NCBI GenBank assembly: GCA_014376935.1
Contig: JACMQO010000126.1
Location: 1-35,806 of the forward strand
Length of the DNA stretch: 35,806 nt
Source of the DNA: Bdellovibrio sp.
Lineage (GTDB): Bacteria > Bdellovibrionota > Bdellovibrionia > Bdellovibrionales > Bdellovibrionaceae
Direction: 5' to 3'
The notes beneath the pieces are model-generated. The model was not told the DNA's origin, did no database searches, and worked only from the letters and a program-made list of their open reading frames with translations. The translations under genes were made by a program, and so were the position numbers. Shown piece by piece: positions 27,241-35,806 of this stretch; within the stretch, counting starts at the first letter, position 1, and each line of letters begins with the position of its first letter.

Positions 27241-27372
27241 TCATTTAAATAATTCAGCGGCCTTTTGCAAAGTCTGCCAAACGCCCCACGCTAATGGAAG
27301 ACCGGCCCATAACCAGGCCACAACGATCAACCAACTTGGAACTTGCTTTTGTGTTTCTTGAGTATTTTCCAT
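27241..27372 (-). CDS. 43-aa MFS transporter small-subunit-like membrane protein
   Basis: Hand translation from ATG at 27372: MENTQETQKQVPSWLIVVAWLWAGLPLAWGVWQTLQKAAELFK, stop TGA. Resembles the short protein annotated beside OFA-type MFS transporters. Below the length cutoff of the supplied track. Confidence 0.75.
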   Translation of the reverse strand: MENTQETQKQVPSWLIVVAWLWAGLPLAWGVWQTLQKAAELFK

Positions 27373-27380
27373 CTTATCTC

Positions 27381-28844
27381 CTACACGCTTAATTCAGGTG
27401 AATAGTATTTTGGCGCAACGGGCTTAACCATAAAGTTACAAATAAATCCAATCACAAGAAGACCCGCCATTAAATACATCGTAAATGAATACGAATCCGC
27501 TGGTGGAACACCTTGGCTGATTTGATATTCACGAATGTAATTCACTAACGCAGGACCTGCAATGCCCGCAGCTGACCACGCCGTTAATAAACGACCATGA
27601 ATCGCGCTGACTTGCGCTTTACCGAAGATATCACTTAAGTAAGCTGGAATGGTCGCAAAGCCTGCTCCGTACATACTTAAAATCACGGCGTAAACCGCAA
27701 CGAATAAGAAAATATTTTGTGCTTGTCCTGTTAATGGAACTAAATAATAAAGTACCGCGCCTAAGGCGAAGTAAATCATGTACGTCGGACGACGACCGAT
27801 ATAATCAGACGCTGACGACCAGAAGAAGCGACCTGCCATATTAAAAATACTTAACAACCCAACAAATCCCGCAGCCGCAGCCGGCGTGATCCGATTTTTA
27901 AACATCTCTTGGCTCATCGCTGACGCTTGACCAAGAACACCGATACCAGCTGTGACATTTAAAAATAAAACAAACCACAAGAAATAAAATTGCGGCGTTT
28001 TAATCGCGTTCTGTGCGCTGACATTATTTTTTGTAATCATCTTGTCCACTTTTTGAGAAGGAACGTATCCATCTGGAATCCAACCTTTAGCCGGAACACG
28101 GATCGTTAAAACGCCCCACATCATAAAGAAGAAATAAAGAACGCCCATCGTTGCAAAAGTCTCTGCAACTCCTAATGATGTTGCAGTCTTAAAGTGATTC
28201 ATTAAAGTGATCGCTAATGGAGAACCAATCATGGCGCCGCCACCGAATCCCATAATCGCTAAACCCGTCGCCATCCCCGGACGATCTGGAAACCATGTGA
28301 TTAAGGTTTTTACCGGAGCCATATAACCAAGACCTAACCCTATACCACCGATGACTCCGTAACCTAAATAGACTAACGGAAGACTATGAATTGAAATACC
28401 AAACGATGAAACTAAAAAACCGACCGAGAAAAAGACGGCTGACGCTAACATCGCTTTACGCGGACCCGCACGTTCAACCCAAGTTCCGCCAAATGCGGCC
28501 GACAAACCTAAGAACACGATCGCTAAACTAAAAATCCAACCTAAAGTACTTAACTTCCAATCGTCGGGTGCCGATTCTGTAATCCCGATTAATTTTGTCA
28601 TCGGTAAATTGAATACGCTAAAGCCATACGCTTGACCAATAGCCAAGTGAATAGATAAAGCCGCTGGCGGTACGAGCCAACGATTAAAATGTGGTTTTGC
28701 CACTGTGCTTTCGCGGTTTAAAAATGTCGAGATACTCACAAATCCCCCTGTGGTTAGAACAAAGCTTTGCCAATCAAAGACATTGTTTTTGATCATAGCC
28801 TTATGTCCGAACTGATTCGCATCCTTGACTTGAGCTTCAAGCAA
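27381..28844 (-). CDS. MFS transporter, oxalate/formate antiporter (OFA) family-like
   Basis: 12-TM MFS pattern; GGIGLGLGYMAPVKTLITWFPDRPGMATGLAIMGFGGGAMIGSPL is characteristic of OFA members. True start is probably at the internal MIKNNVFDWQ (about 28796). Confidence 0.82.
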   Translation of the reverse strand: MLEAQVKDANQFGHKAMIKNNVFDWQSFVLTTGGFVSISTFLNRESTVAKPHFNRWLVPPAALSIHLAIGQAYGFSVFNLPMTKLIGITESAPDDWKLSTLGWIFSLAIVFLGLSAAFGGTWVERAGPRKAMLASAVFFSVGFLVSSFGISIHSLPLVYLGYGVIGGIGLGLGYMAPVKTLITWFPDRPGMATGLAIMGFGGGAMIGSPLAITLMNHFKTATSLGVAETFATMGVLYFFFMMWGVLTIRVPAKGWIPDGYVPSQKVDKMITKNNVSAQNAIKTPQFYFLWFVLFLNVTAGIGVLGQASAMSQEMFKNRITPAAAAGFVGLLSIFNMAGRFFWSSASDYIGRRPTYMIYFALGAVLYYLVPLTGQAQNIFLFVAVYAVILSMYGAGFATIPAYLSDIFGKAQVSAIHGRLLTAWSAAGIAGPALVNYIREYQISQGVPPADSYSFTMYLMAGLLVIGFICNFMVKPVAPKYYSPELSV

Positions 28845-28897
28845 AATACAATATTCATCAGTAGACTAAAAATCCTAAAACCTTTAGTAAAGAATCT

Positions 28898-29770
28898 ATG
28901 ACGAACAATGACCTGTCAAAACATAATCCCTCTTTATTCAACGTCGATGTAAAACGTATTGATAAAAATATCTTAACAAATTTTTCAGATGTTCTAGCTG
29001 TCGAAGAGCCTTTAGAAATTAGATTAGACTTTGAAAAAAATAATCAGCGTGAACAAAAAAGTATTTCGATCACGATGCGAACACCTGGAAATGATTTTGA
29101 ACTGGCCTGCGGTTTTCTTTTTACCGAAGGAATATTAACTGGACCAGAAGATATCACCGAAATCAAACACTGTGGTCCGATCCTTAAACATCTAGGTCAT
29201 AGTAATGTCGTCAAAATCACTTTAGAAAAAAACGATAAACTGAATTTAAAATCTCTGGATCGACATTTTTATACAAGTTCAAGCTGTGGAGTGTGTGGAA
29301 AGACCTCGATCGATGCTTTAAAAACTCAGAATAAATACAGCCAGGTCAATGATGATCAAGGAGCCGTTTTTTCAAAAGAGCTGATTCCGCTTTTACCGCA
29401 AAAATTGCGAGCCGCTCAGGATGTTTTTGAAGCTACCGGTGGACTACATGCTTCTGCTTTTTTTTCGACAGATGGAACACTGATATCTTTGAAAGAAGAT
29501 GTCGGTCGACATAATGCTTTAGATAAAATTATCGGTGAAGCTTTCTTGGCGAAAAAACTTCCGCTGGATCAAGTGCTACTTTTAGTCAGTGGACGAGTTA
29601 GTTTTGAACTTGTGCAAAAAGCATCCATGGCTGGAATTCGAACCATTGCCGCCGTCGGCGCACCTTCAAGCTTAGCTTTAGAATTGGCGCGCGAAATGAA
29701 TATGACTTTAATCGGATTCGTTAGAGAACAACGCTTTAATATTTATCACGGCGAATGGAGGATTAAATGA
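28898..29770 (+). CDS. fdhD: Formate dehydrogenase accessory sulfurtransferase
   Basis: FELACGFLFTEGIL, YTSSSCGVCGKTSIDAL (CxxC), GGLHASAFF, KEDVGRHNALDKIIG, VSGRVSFELVQKASMAG. Confidence 0.93.
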   Translation: MTNNDLSKHNPSLFNVDVKRIDKNILTNFSDVLAVEEPLEIRLDFEKNNQREQKSISITMRTPGNDFELACGFLFTEGILTGPEDITEIKHCGPILKHLGHSNVVKITLEKNDKLNLKSLDRHFYTSSSCGVCGKTSIDALKTQNKYSQVNDDQGAVFSKELIPLLPQKLRAAQDVFEATGGLHASAFFSTDGTLISLKEDVGRHNALDKIIGEAFLAKKLPLDQVLLLVSGRVSFELVQKASMAGIRTIAAVGAPSSLALELAREMNMTLIGFVREQRFNIYHGEWRIK

Positions 29771-30078
29771 AATTAAGACTTTCGAAACAAAATCTTCGTT
29801 TTCGTTTAAACCCGAAAGACATGACAGAACTGACTGAAAAAAAATCGGTACGTGATCAAATTCACATCACTCCTGAAATTGTTTGGGGTTATAATTTAAC
29901 TTTAACATCTGTCCTAAGCACCCAAGTTTTTTCAAAAGGATCTCACGTTGAAGTTCAAGTGCCCGAAATTGAATTTTTAAATTGGCTCGCTAGCCAAGAA
30001 ATTGAATGGAATTATCAGCAGCACGAACCACCCCTTTTAGTTTGTATCGAAAAAGATTTAAAACCAAACCGCATCTAA
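29767..30078 (+). CDS. Small DUF7009-like protein between fdhD and the molybdoenzyme gene
   Basis: MKLRLSKQNLRFRLNPKDMTELTE...PPLLVCIEKDLKPNRI; start overlaps the fdhD stop (ATGA). Confidence 0.6.
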   Translation: MKLRLSKQNLRFRLNPKDMTELTEKKSVRDQIHITPEIVWGYNLTLTSVLSTQVFSKGSHVEVQVPEIEFLNWLASQEIEWNYQQHEPPLLVCIEKDLKPNRI

Positions 30079-30099
30079 CGAGTCACACCAGAGGAATTT

Positions 30100-32427
30100 A
30101 TGTCATCAAAAACATTTGTTAAAAAGCCAGAGCTACCACCACTTGAAGATAAGCGCCCTGAAGTCTCGGCCCCGAAAGTCAGTGCCGGAGGAATTCCCGC
30201 CATCGTTTCAAGTATGAAACACGCGATTGGCGAAGCCGGCCTTATTCGTGGAACAAAAGAATTACTTCATTTAAATCAAATGAAAGGCTTTGACTGCCCC
30301 GGATGCGCCTGGCCCGACCCTGATGACCACAGAGCCCCGACTGAGTTTTGTGAAAATGGCGCAAAAGCCATCGCCGAAGAAGCAACAACTGAAAGAGTCA
30401 CGCCTGAATTTTTTAAGCAGCATTCGGTTCATGCTTTAAGTTTACTTTCTGATATGGATATCGGAAAATCAGGACGTATCACGCACCCGATGCTTTTAAA
30501 AGAAAATGCGACCCATTACGAAGAAGTTTCTTGGGATGATGCCTTTACAATTATTGCCGATGAAATCAATTCTTTAAAATCACCAAACGAAGCTATATTT
30601 TATACTTCGGGACGCACCAGCAACGAAGCGGCTTACCTTTATCAGCTTTATACAAAAATTTTAGGAACCAATAATCTACCAGATTGTTCGAACATGTGCC
30701 ATGAGTCCAGCGGCGTGGGCTTAACAGAAAGTATCGGAATCGGAAAAGGCAGCGTGACGTTGAAAGATTTTGATTATGCCGATACGATTTTAATCATCGG
30801 ACAAAACCCCGGAACGAATCACCCCCGCATGTTAACAACACTGGCTGAAGCCGCTGAACGTGGTGCGAAGATCGTTAGCATTAATCCATTGTTTGAAACA
30901 GGCCTTCAACATTTTCAACATCCGCAACACCCCTGGAAATGGGTCGGTCACGGAACAAAGGTGGCTTGTCTTCACGTGCCCGTTTTAGTCAACGGCGATA
31001 TCGCTCTATTTAAGGGCGTCATGAAAGAAATGTTAGCCTCTGAAGAACAAAAACCAGGAACGGTATTTAACCAAGAATTTATTAAAAACTACACCAGTGG
31101 TTACGACGATTTAATTTCAAGCTTACGTTCAACATCGTGGAACGACATCGTTGAACAATCGGGGATCTCGCGCGAGTTAATTAAAGAGTTAGCTGATATC
31201 GTCATGGCTGCAAAGAATATGATTTGCTGTTGGGCGATGGGAATTACGCAACAAAAAGACGGCGTTCAATGTATTCAAGAGCTCGTCAATCTTCTTCTTC
31301 TTGGTGGCCATTTCGGACGCCCCGGAGCTGGAGCCTGCCCTGTGCGTGGACACAGTAACGTTCAAGGCGATCGCACGGTTGGGATTTACGAAAAGCCGAG
31401 TGATGTTTTTCTAGATAGCTTAGCGAAAGAATTTAATTTCGTTCCACCGCGCGAGCACGGTCTAGATGTCGTCGAAGCGATCAAAGCCATGCACCGGGGT
31501 GACGCAAAAGTATTTATCGGCATGGGAGGTAACTTCTTATCCGCAACGCCTGATACCGAATTTACCGCAGACGCTTTACGTCGGGCTCAGTTAACCGTTC
31601 ACGTTTCGACGAAACTAAATCGCTCGCACTTGGTTCACGGAAAGCGTGCCTTGATTTTACCTTGCTTAGGACGCACCGAAATCGATATTCAAGCCAGCGG
31701 TGAACAATTTGTTTCTGTCGAAGATTCAATGAGCGTTGTGCATCAATCGCACGGTAATTTAAAACCGGGTTCTGAATTTATGAAAAGTGAACCGGCGATC
31801 GTTGCGGGACTTGCGATGGCCACCTTTAGGAATCATCCATCAAAACTAAATATCGTGAATTGGCCGAAGATGATCGAAAACTACGATCACATTCGCACGC
31901 ACATTGAAAATACGATTCCGGGATTTAATAAGTACAACCAACGCGTTCGCGAAAAAGGTGGATTTTATTTACCCCACCCCGTTCGCGATTCTTTAGTATT
32001 TAGAACGTCGACAAATAAAGGACGATTCGTTTCGTCTGCGATGCCAATCATCAAGTTACCGCCAAATGGTCTGATGCTGATGACTTTACGCAGCCACGAT
32101 CAATTTAATACCACCATCTATGGACCAAACGATCGCTACCGTGGAATTAAAAATGGGCGCCGCGTGATATTTATGAACGAACATGATATCGCAGAACAAA
32201 AATTAGAAGATGGTCAGTGGGTTGATATTACGAGTCACTTTGAAGACGAGCGCCGCACGTCTGAAAAATATATGATCGTTAAATTTGACATTCCTAAGCG
32301 CTGTGCCGCGACTTACTTTCCGGAAGCCAATGTTCTAGTACCGATCGGAAGCGTGGTTGGAAGAAGCAATACGCCTGCGTACAAGTCTATTATCGTAACA
32401 GTCGCTCCAACCGTCGAAGCGTCGTAA
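30100..32427 (+). CDS. YdeP/FdhF-type molybdopterin oxidoreductase (formate dehydrogenase alpha-like)
   Basis: GFDCPGCAWPDPDDHRAPTEFCENGAKAIAEE matches YdeP-type N-termini; NMCHESSGVGLTESIGIGKG, GGHFGRPGAGACPVRGHSNVQGDRTVGI. Confidence 0.9.
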   Translation: MSSKTFVKKPELPPLEDKRPEVSAPKVSAGGIPAIVSSMKHAIGEAGLIRGTKELLHLNQMKGFDCPGCAWPDPDDHRAPTEFCENGAKAIAEEATTERVTPEFFKQHSVHALSLLSDMDIGKSGRITHPMLLKENATHYEEVSWDDAFTIIADEINSLKSPNEAIFYTSGRTSNEAAYLYQLYTKILGTNNLPDCSNMCHESSGVGLTESIGIGKGSVTLKDFDYADTILIIGQNPGTNHPRMLTTLAEAAERGAKIVSINPLFETGLQHFQHPQHPWKWVGHGTKVACLHVPVLVNGDIALFKGVMKEMLASEEQKPGTVFNQEFIKNYTSGYDDLISSLRSTSWNDIVEQSGISRELIKELADIVMAAKNMICCWAMGITQQKDGVQCIQELVNLLLLGGHFGRPGAGACPVRGHSNVQGDRTVGIYEKPSDVFLDSLAKEFNFVPPREHGLDVVEAIKAMHRGDAKVFIGMGGNFLSATPDTEFTADALRRAQLTVHVSTKLNRSHLVHGKRALILPCLGRTEIDIQASGEQFVSVEDSMSVVHQSHGNLKPGSEFMKSEPAIVAGLAMATFRNHPSKLNIVNWPKMIENYDHIRTHIENTIPGFNKYNQRVREKGGFYLPHPVRDSLVFRTSTNKGRFVSSAMPIIKLPPNGLMLMTLRSHDQFNTTIYGPNDRYRGIKNGRRVIFMNEHDIAEQKLEDGQWVDITSHFEDERRTSEKYMIVKFDIPKRCAATYFPEANVLVPIGSVVGRSNTPAYKSIIVTVAPTVEAS

Positions 32428-32435
32428 GACTTAAG

Positions 32436-33020
32436 ATGTACGGATTAGTTTTAAGTGGTGGAAAAAGTTCACGCATGCAACAAGATAAAGGGGCCCTGAT
32501 TTTTCAGGGCCAAACTTTACGCGACCGCACATTTAAAAATTTAGATACGATCTGTAAACATGTTTTTTATTCTTTACGTGATGATCAATTACTTGAACCC
32601 AATTTAAGAAAATTAGATCGTGATCAAATAATTTTGGATCAGCTGTTAGATATCGGCCCCGCAGCGGCCTTACTGGCCGCACATGAAAAATTCCCGACTG
32701 AAAATTGGTTTATCGTCGCTTGCGATTTTCCTTTAGCCACACCAGAGTGCTTTTTAAACTTAGCCGAGCATTTTAGCGTCGCAAGTTCAGACAACGAAGT
32801 CATCTGCTACTCCCATCCTGACGGAACGCCCGAACCGTTGTTGGCCGTTTGGCGACCCAGCGCTTTAGATCGACTTAAAAAATCGGTTCAAAACCAAATC
32901 ACCGGCCCCTTACACACCTTAAGAAAAAGTAACCCCTTAATACTGGCTCCGCACAAATCAGAATGGCTCACAAATACAAACACACCGGATGAATGGGATG
33001 CTGTTAAGAAAATTCAATGA
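32436..33020 (+). CDS. mobA: Molybdenum cofactor guanylyltransferase
   Basis: GLVLSGGKSSRMQQDKGAL, DIGPAAALLAAHE, WFIVACDFPLATPE. Confidence 0.88.
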   Translation: MYGLVLSGGKSSRMQQDKGALIFQGQTLRDRTFKNLDTICKHVFYSLRDDQLLEPNLRKLDRDQIILDQLLDIGPAAALLAAHEKFPTENWFIVACDFPLATPECFLNLAEHFSVASSDNEVICYSHPDGTPEPLLAVWRPSALDRLKKSVQNQITGPLHTLRKSNPLILAPHKSEWLTNTNTPDEWDAVKKIQ

Positions 33021-33114
33021 GGCATTTTAGGACCTCACTTTCATCCTTCTTGTTATTCTTTTTTTTCCTTAGTAAATTAATCCTTGAGACGACTTCACCC
33101 CTTCCGAGGTTTTT

Positions 33115-33324
33115 ATGACGACAGCAGAATTCAAAGTAACGCCAAAAGATGTGATTAGTAAAAATGACGAACGCCCTAGCCAACACATCGGAAAATCTGT
33201 CGATCAAGTCAAAATCGACGACGAAACTCAAACCCAAAAGAAAATGGGCGATAACAAAGCGGCGGCAGTTCCAGTTTCTGGCTCTATCCAACAAAAGCCT
33301 CATTTAAAGGACTGCAAAAAATAA
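33115..33324 (+). CDS. 69-aa hydrophilic small protein
   Basis: MTTAEFKVTPKDVISKNDERPSQHIGKSVDQVKIDDETQTQKKMG...; charged and probably disordered; purine-poor RBS. Confidence 0.4.
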   Translation: MTTAEFKVTPKDVISKNDERPSQHIGKSVDQVKIDDETQTQKKMGDNKAAAVPVSGSIQQKPHLKDCKK

Positions 33325-33330
33325 CATCTA

Positions 33331-34473
33331 TTACGTATGACGATGTTGAAGCCAGATTAGAAATTCGTTGGGATCAGAAAAACAAACCTCAACGCCCGCC
33401 TTTCTTAACGACGCCTCGTGATCTTCACGCTCCCAAATAGCGCCAACGGCGACGGCTTTGATATTTTTTGCGCCTTGAACATCACTTGCAGTATCGCCAA
33501 CAACAATCACTGAATTTGGCATAGCCCTGAACCAGTCAAATCTTAAATTTTCAACCGCTGGCTTTGAAGAATGAATCGTTGCGAAACTAAGAGTCGTAAA
33601 AAATGAAGTCAACTGATGTTGATCCAGTGTAACCCGCCCGGATTCTTCGTCGCGCGCTGTCCATAGGTGCAATCGATATCCTAAATCTTTCAATGTCGTT
33701 AACATTTTAAAAATATTCGGCAAAAGTTCGTATTCTATTTTTTTGGATTCGCTTTGCCAGTCATCAGCCGTTTTCTTTTTAACAATTGGATCAATGATTA
33801 GAAAAGCTTCGAAAAGTTTTTCAAAAGTCGAATGAAACTTATCTTTCGCTTCAGCCATGGTCACTTCACGACTTAAAGCTTTCGAAAAAACCCTGCTGTT
33901 TAAGTCATAAATCTTATCTCTTGATTCGATAAGGGTTCCATCAAAATCGAAAATAATGTCGGTAAACTTAGACTCTTCAATTTCAATCACCCGGTCTAGT
34001 TTAATGTGATGAAATTTAACTTGGCCCGAGGCTGTCTTAAGAACAAGTTCGGCGTTGAAGTTTTTAGGGCCGGATCGACTCAACTGCAACTGTGGGTATT
34101 TGGGCTGAAAAGCTGAAAAACTATCAGAAATCACGCATTCTATATGTTCAAATCCAGTCTTATAAGAACTTAGCTCTTTTGGCGACGGAAGTTCGATGAT
34201 ATTTATCTTTTTATTTTGATATGAAAATCCATTATTTAGTAAAATCGTAGAAATAGCGCGGCCGTTAATTTGCGCCTGTGATAGTAATTTTCCGTGGGTT
34301 AGCAATTCACTTTTATAATATAAATATTCATCTAATGTTTCCACGCGAAAACAAACATGATCTATCAGCAAATCATTCACTGTAAAGCCTAACAAAGACA
34401 ATTGATTCAAAGTCGCAGTGATGAATAAATTACCTTGGTCTATAAATTCATTTAGATCAAATTTGTTTTTCAT
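33331..34473 (-). CDS. YecM-like domain fused to HAD-superfamily phosphatase
   Basis: N-terminus: LLIDHVCFRVETLDEY...INGRAISTILLNN...INIIELPSPKELSSYKTGFEHIECVI (cf. E. coli YecM INGRPICLFKL...SIVELPWPGEKRYPHEGWEHIEIVL). C-terminus: IIFDFDGTLIESRD...LHLWTARDE...SSKPAVENL...IVVGDTASDVQGAKN. Confidence 0.82.
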   Translation of the reverse strand: MKNKFDLNEFIDQGNLFITATLNQLSLLGFTVNDLLIDHVCFRVETLDEYLYYKSELLTHGKLLSQAQINGRAISTILLNNGFSYQNKKINIIELPSPKELSSYKTGFEHIECVISDSFSAFQPKYPQLQLSRSGPKNFNAELVLKTASGQVKFHHIKLDRVIEIEESKFTDIIFDFDGTLIESRDKIYDLNSRVFSKALSREVTMAEAKDKFHSTFEKLFEAFLIIDPIVKKKTADDWQSESKKIEYELLPNIFKMLTTLKDLGYRLHLWTARDEESGRVTLDQHQLTSFFTTLSFATIHSSKPAVENLRFDWFRAMPNSVIVVGDTASDVQGAKNIKAVAVGAIWEREDHEASLRKAGVEVCFSDPNEFLIWLQHRHT

Positions 34474-34494
34474 TGCATCTTTCTAGCTTAAAAA

Positions 34495-34530
34495 TATGTT
34501 ATTGAAAATAACATAAAATTAACTTATAAT
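34495..34530 (+). promoter_or_regulatory. Promoter and overlapping palindromic operator of the LysR gene
   Basis: TATGTTATT-GAA-AATAACATA (34495-34515); TTGAAA (34502-34507)-N17-TATAAT (34525-34530). Confidence 0.6.
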
Positions 34531-34540
34531 GTAACTAATT

Positions 34541-35410
34541 ATGACATTACCAAATTTATATTATTTAAAATATTTTGCTGACGCGGTCGATCTTGGAAGC
34601 GTAAGCGCTGCCGCCCAAAAAAATTTAGTCACGCACCCGGCCGTCAGCAAGGCGATTCAAATTCTTGAATCGCAAATGGACATCAAATTGTTAGAACATA
34701 AAAAGAAAAGTTTTGAGGTCACGCCAGCAGGTCGCCGCTTAGCCAAAAGGGCCAAAGCACTTCTTTCGGCGACGAACATGCTTTCTTCAGCCCATCTAGA
34801 AACTGAAGAATCTTTTACGGGAACAGTCAGATTAGGAATCAATCGCACATTAGCACACGTCTACCTTGCACCCTTATTACTTAAACTGGCAAAAGGCTTT
34901 CCAGATATGAAAGTCACAGTTGAATTCGGAACGACCGCGCAGATCGGCGAAGCCATCGCGCGCGGGACGATTGATTTGGGATTAACAATTGGCCAACCCT
35001 CACTTGGTACGATCAAGGCCACTTCTCTTAAAAATGGCCAATTTACTTTGATCCGCGCCAAAGACAAACCTTTCGGAAAAAATATTTCGTCCCAAAATTT
35101 TATTTTAACCGAACCTCGCCTTGAAACTGAAATACTAAAAAATAACTTTTACCGTAAATTCAAAATGGGCGCGATCATCAAGTACGAAGTCGGCAGCTGG
35201 GATATGATCACCGATTTAACCTGCAAGGGATTAGGTGTCGGCTTGGTTCCCGATATTTGCCTAACGAAAGACCTTAAGAAAAAACTAACCGCCGTCAAAC
35301 CCAATTGGCTCAACTGTGACTACGATATCTATTTAGTTCGCAGCAAATCTGTTCAAAGAAATTCAGTCCTTTTGCCAGTGGCGGCTATTTTCGAAGCCAG
35401 CGTAAAGTAA
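34541..35410 (+). CDS. LysR-family transcriptional regulator
   Basis: LYYLKYFADAVDLGSVSAAAQKNLVTHPAVSKAIQILESQMDIKLLEHKKKSFEVTPAGRRL, followed by a substrate-binding domain. Confidence 0.88.
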   Translation: MTLPNLYYLKYFADAVDLGSVSAAAQKNLVTHPAVSKAIQILESQMDIKLLEHKKKSFEVTPAGRRLAKRAKALLSATNMLSSAHLETEESFTGTVRLGINRTLAHVYLAPLLLKLAKGFPDMKVTVEFGTTAQIGEAIARGTIDLGLTIGQPSLGTIKATSLKNGQFTLIRAKDKPFGKNISSQNFILTEPRLETEILKNNFYRKFKMGAIIKYEVGSWDMITDLTCKGLGVGLVPDICLTKDLKKKLTAVKPNWLNCDYDIYLVRSKSVQRNSVLLPVAAIFEASVK

Positions 35411-35528
35411 GTTTTTCTATTCGAAATAGACAATTGTTTTAAGTTAACAATTGGAATTTCTTTTCGAATTTTTAATTTCGCTTGATATCTTACTTTCGGG
35501 TTTGAAACTTTTAATCAAAGGAAAAAAT

Positions 35529-35806
35529 ATGCACGCATCTCAGATTATTTTAAAAGCGGCAGCGACTGTTCTTCTGTATTCGTCATTTGCATCTGCGGCG
35601 GGTCTTGAATCAACCACCGGCGTAACCACGCATTCGGGCGCACTTTTAGATGCCAATCCAACGGCCGGAGCCGTTAAACAGACGAACCCTGCGGACGGCG
35701 CCATCACAACACCTACCAATGATGCCACAACTGGAATGACCGATCAAATGCAACAATCCGACATGAGTAAAAAATCACGCGGCACTCGGGCCAAACAGGT
35801 TTGCGC
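35529..35806 (+). CDS. Putative secreted protein, truncated at right window edge
   Basis: ATG at 35529, signal peptide MHASQIILKAAATVLLYSSFASAA, then a Thr/Ala/Gly-rich region; RBS AAAGGAAA. Reading frame open to the window end. Confidence 0.55.
   Translation, partial: MHASQIILKAAATVLLYSSFASAAGLESTTGVTTHSGALLDANPTAGAVKQTNPADGAITTPTNDATTGMTDQMQQSDMSKKSRGTRAKQVC

Noticed and set aside
33004-33303. 99-aa minus-strand ORF
   Set aside because: Antisense to the small ORF 33115-33324 and the end of mobA; Arg/Phe-rich with no domain signal. Either could be spurious, but the plus-strand ORF is in the more plausible orientation.
1-35806. CRISPR arrays, prophage modules, toxin-antitoxin or known defence systems
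   Set aside because: No regularly spaced repeats, phage structural genes, cas genes or recognisable defence domains were seen by reading; absence is not proven without a profile search.

Overview
The gene content and the style of the predicted proteins suggest a Bdellovibrio-like predatory bacterium; this attribution is inference. The window is mostly chromosomal housekeeping and accessory genes. I see no prophage, no CRISPR array and no intact transposon, and I recognised no rRNA or tRNA. Main blocks: (1) a truncated NlpC/P60-like lipoprotein, a NhaR-like LysR regulator, a ribosome hibernation factor, and an M1-like peptidase; (2) a ~7.4 kb minus-strand run of Kef-type antiporter, GreA/B-like factor, CoA-transferase, CvfB-like S1 protein, ClsB-like PLD protein and YbhP-like EEP protein; (3) a minus-strand run of YehS (DUF1456), a JmjC/cupin-4-like oxygenase and YheU (UPF0270); (4) NDH-2, a trypsin-like protease, a GGDEF diguanylate cyclase, a subtilisin-like protease and a lipocalin; (5) a molybdenum cofactor / formate-dehydrogenase-like island: mogA, moeA, an OFA-type MFS transporter plus a 43-aa small-subunit ORF absent from the supplied track, fdhD, a DUF7009-like gene, a YdeP/FdhF-type oxidoreductase and mobA; (6) a YecM-HAD fusion divergent from a LysR regulator. 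Points most worth a second look: three genes decayed by internal deletion plus frameshift or nonsense (TMEM175-like, hybrid histidine kinase, GST); an intact Hpt gene left beside the dead hybrid kinase; the YehS/cupin/YheU operon; the YecM-HAD fusion; an S24/UmuD-like protein with no recognisable self-cleavage dipeptide and no adjacent umuC; two mutually exclusive hairpins upstream of the subtilase; and a plus-strand terminator with no plus-strand gene before it, upstream of mogA. I did not identify a clearly new multi-gene system of the defence or secretion type. The YehS-cupin-YheU operon is the best candidate for an undescribed functional unit.
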